Of a stretch of DNA of 64,000 bases, positions 63,017 to 64,000 are shown piece after piece. The notes under the pieces were generated by a model that was not told where the DNA came from, made no database searches, and saw nothing but the letters and a program-made list of their open reading frames with translations. A program made the position numbers and the translations under genes. Where the stretch lies: positions 38,069,141 through 38,133,140 of the forward strand of contig OZ024857.1 in the NCBI GenBank assembly GCA_964017155.1, written 5' to 3'. How positions within the stretch are numbered: position 1 is the stretch's first letter; every line of letters begins with the position of its first letter. Origin of the DNA: Oasisia sp. SBJ-2009. Lineage: Eukaryota; Annelida; Polychaeta; Sabellida; Siboglinidae.

Positions 63017-64000
63017 GTCAGTGTGCGTGTCAATAATATTTGGGCATGATTCGCCAAGTAAATACGCTGTTTCATGCTAAATCCAGTGTTATTTTGTTGA
63101 CGGGTGTGCGAATATATTGACGTATTTACGATGTGTTCTCTTGCACTGCAACAGACTAGACTGGTTTCGCTTCCCATTCAATCGTCCAATCAATGGCTTA
63201 CGCACATGTTGCTAACAATAATCTTTCAATCGGGGAGGGGCGGAAGCTGTTTAATTGTTGATGTGTATATAAGTTCAGTCCTAGTAATAACTACAACTGA
63301 AATATGATAATTTTAAGACATGCTAAAACGAATCTGCATTGTTTCTTGATCTATTTCGTACTGTAACCGTCTACAAATACAGTCTGACAGACTGCACATT
63401 TTACACCGACAGTGACAGTCCACACTCTACACACATTAGATTAATTCACATCAAATAAATGACCACGTCACAATGTGGCTGATAGTTTTGGGTTAATTTA
63501 ATTTGATAGTGCATTCGGGTATTAATATTATATTACAATTGTGGTCAAAACGATTCTCAAATTAAGTTTACATATATGCAAACAGATTAATGGAATTGCC
63601 TTGGCTTGTGACCTGCCTTAGCTTGTGTCTTGTGTGTGCACAATTCCCCTGAATAAAAATAGAACCAGCACGTTGCAACATGCTCTGTACATATATGTGG
63701 ACAGTGAGTGTGCCTGACGTATCTGTCTTGTTGCCCCGGGCAGTGTATTACACAACAACATTATATATGTCCCACACACATTGCAAACGCTTTCCAAAGG
63801 TGAGAAATATATCATGACTGAAAATTCATGGTTTTAACATGTTGAATGGATCTTCTAAATGCTATTTATTAATTAAAATAAGGTTAGTCGGGGGGGGGGG
63901 CTACAAATGTAAGCCTATGCAAATTATTACAAATTTACTTTGGCTCTGGCAGTCTGCGTGCTCATCAAATAATAGTCACATATCCAATAATGCATCTAGG
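63017..64000. other. Right end of window; no further exon seen
   Basis: AT-rich sequence with a G run at about 63,890. If the exon at 62957 is real, this is its first intron. Confidence 0.4.

Overview
The window is animal nuclear DNA: AT-rich, intron-rich, with GT-AG introns, microsatellites, minisatellites and transposon remnants. It carries two multi-exon genes that converge tail to tail, plus one possible first exon of a third. The protein style, a six-LIM muscle LIM protein of the Mlp84B type, and a SINE tail resembling those of molluscs suggest a lophotrochozoan, probably a mollusc. That taxonomic call is inference.

Left half (about 2.2-28.2 kb, + strand): CASD1, the Golgi sialate O-acetyltransferase. 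Nineteen consecutive exons can be placed. Every splice phase closes, giving 759 codons and a stop. The catalytic GDS serine and the DGLH Asp/His pair are intact. Only the N-terminal exon (roughly 38 residues by comparison with the human protein) is missing, probably beyond the left edge. The introns are loaded with minisatellites: a 49-bp array ending in the acceptor of exon 6 of those placed, an 18-bp array ending at the acceptor of the 109-bp exon 10, a 31-bp array of about 40 copies built from the 3' end and donor site of that same exon, a 29-bp array of about 69 copies, and a 2.2-kb TG-rich array. One intron also holds a 4.7-kb transposon with terminal inverted repeats of about 1 kb, a TTA target duplication and a decayed protein gene.

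Middle (28.2-33.9 kb): no coding sequence seen. It holds the CASD1 3' UTR and probably the 3' UTR of the opposite gene.

Right half (33.9 to about 60.9 kb, - strand): a muscle LIM protein gene. Twelve coding exons splice in phase into a 629-residue protein with six LIM domains, most followed by the glycine-rich tail of the CRP/MLP family. LIM3 to LIM5 derive from duplicated exon pairs, and two of the exons are almost identical. A non-coding 5' exon is proposed near 60.7 kb. The introns hold a hAT-like element (8-bp target duplication), a Kolobok-like element (TTAA, THAP-like reading frame), a tRNA-type SINE and a LINE tail.

Right end (60.9-64 kb): a spacer with 8-bp and TG repeats, a LINE reverse transcriptase C-terminal remnant, a long AT repeat, and a candidate 20-codon first exon on the + strand at 62,957. 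The very long open frames in the TG-rich and other tandem repeats are artefacts and are not listed as genes.
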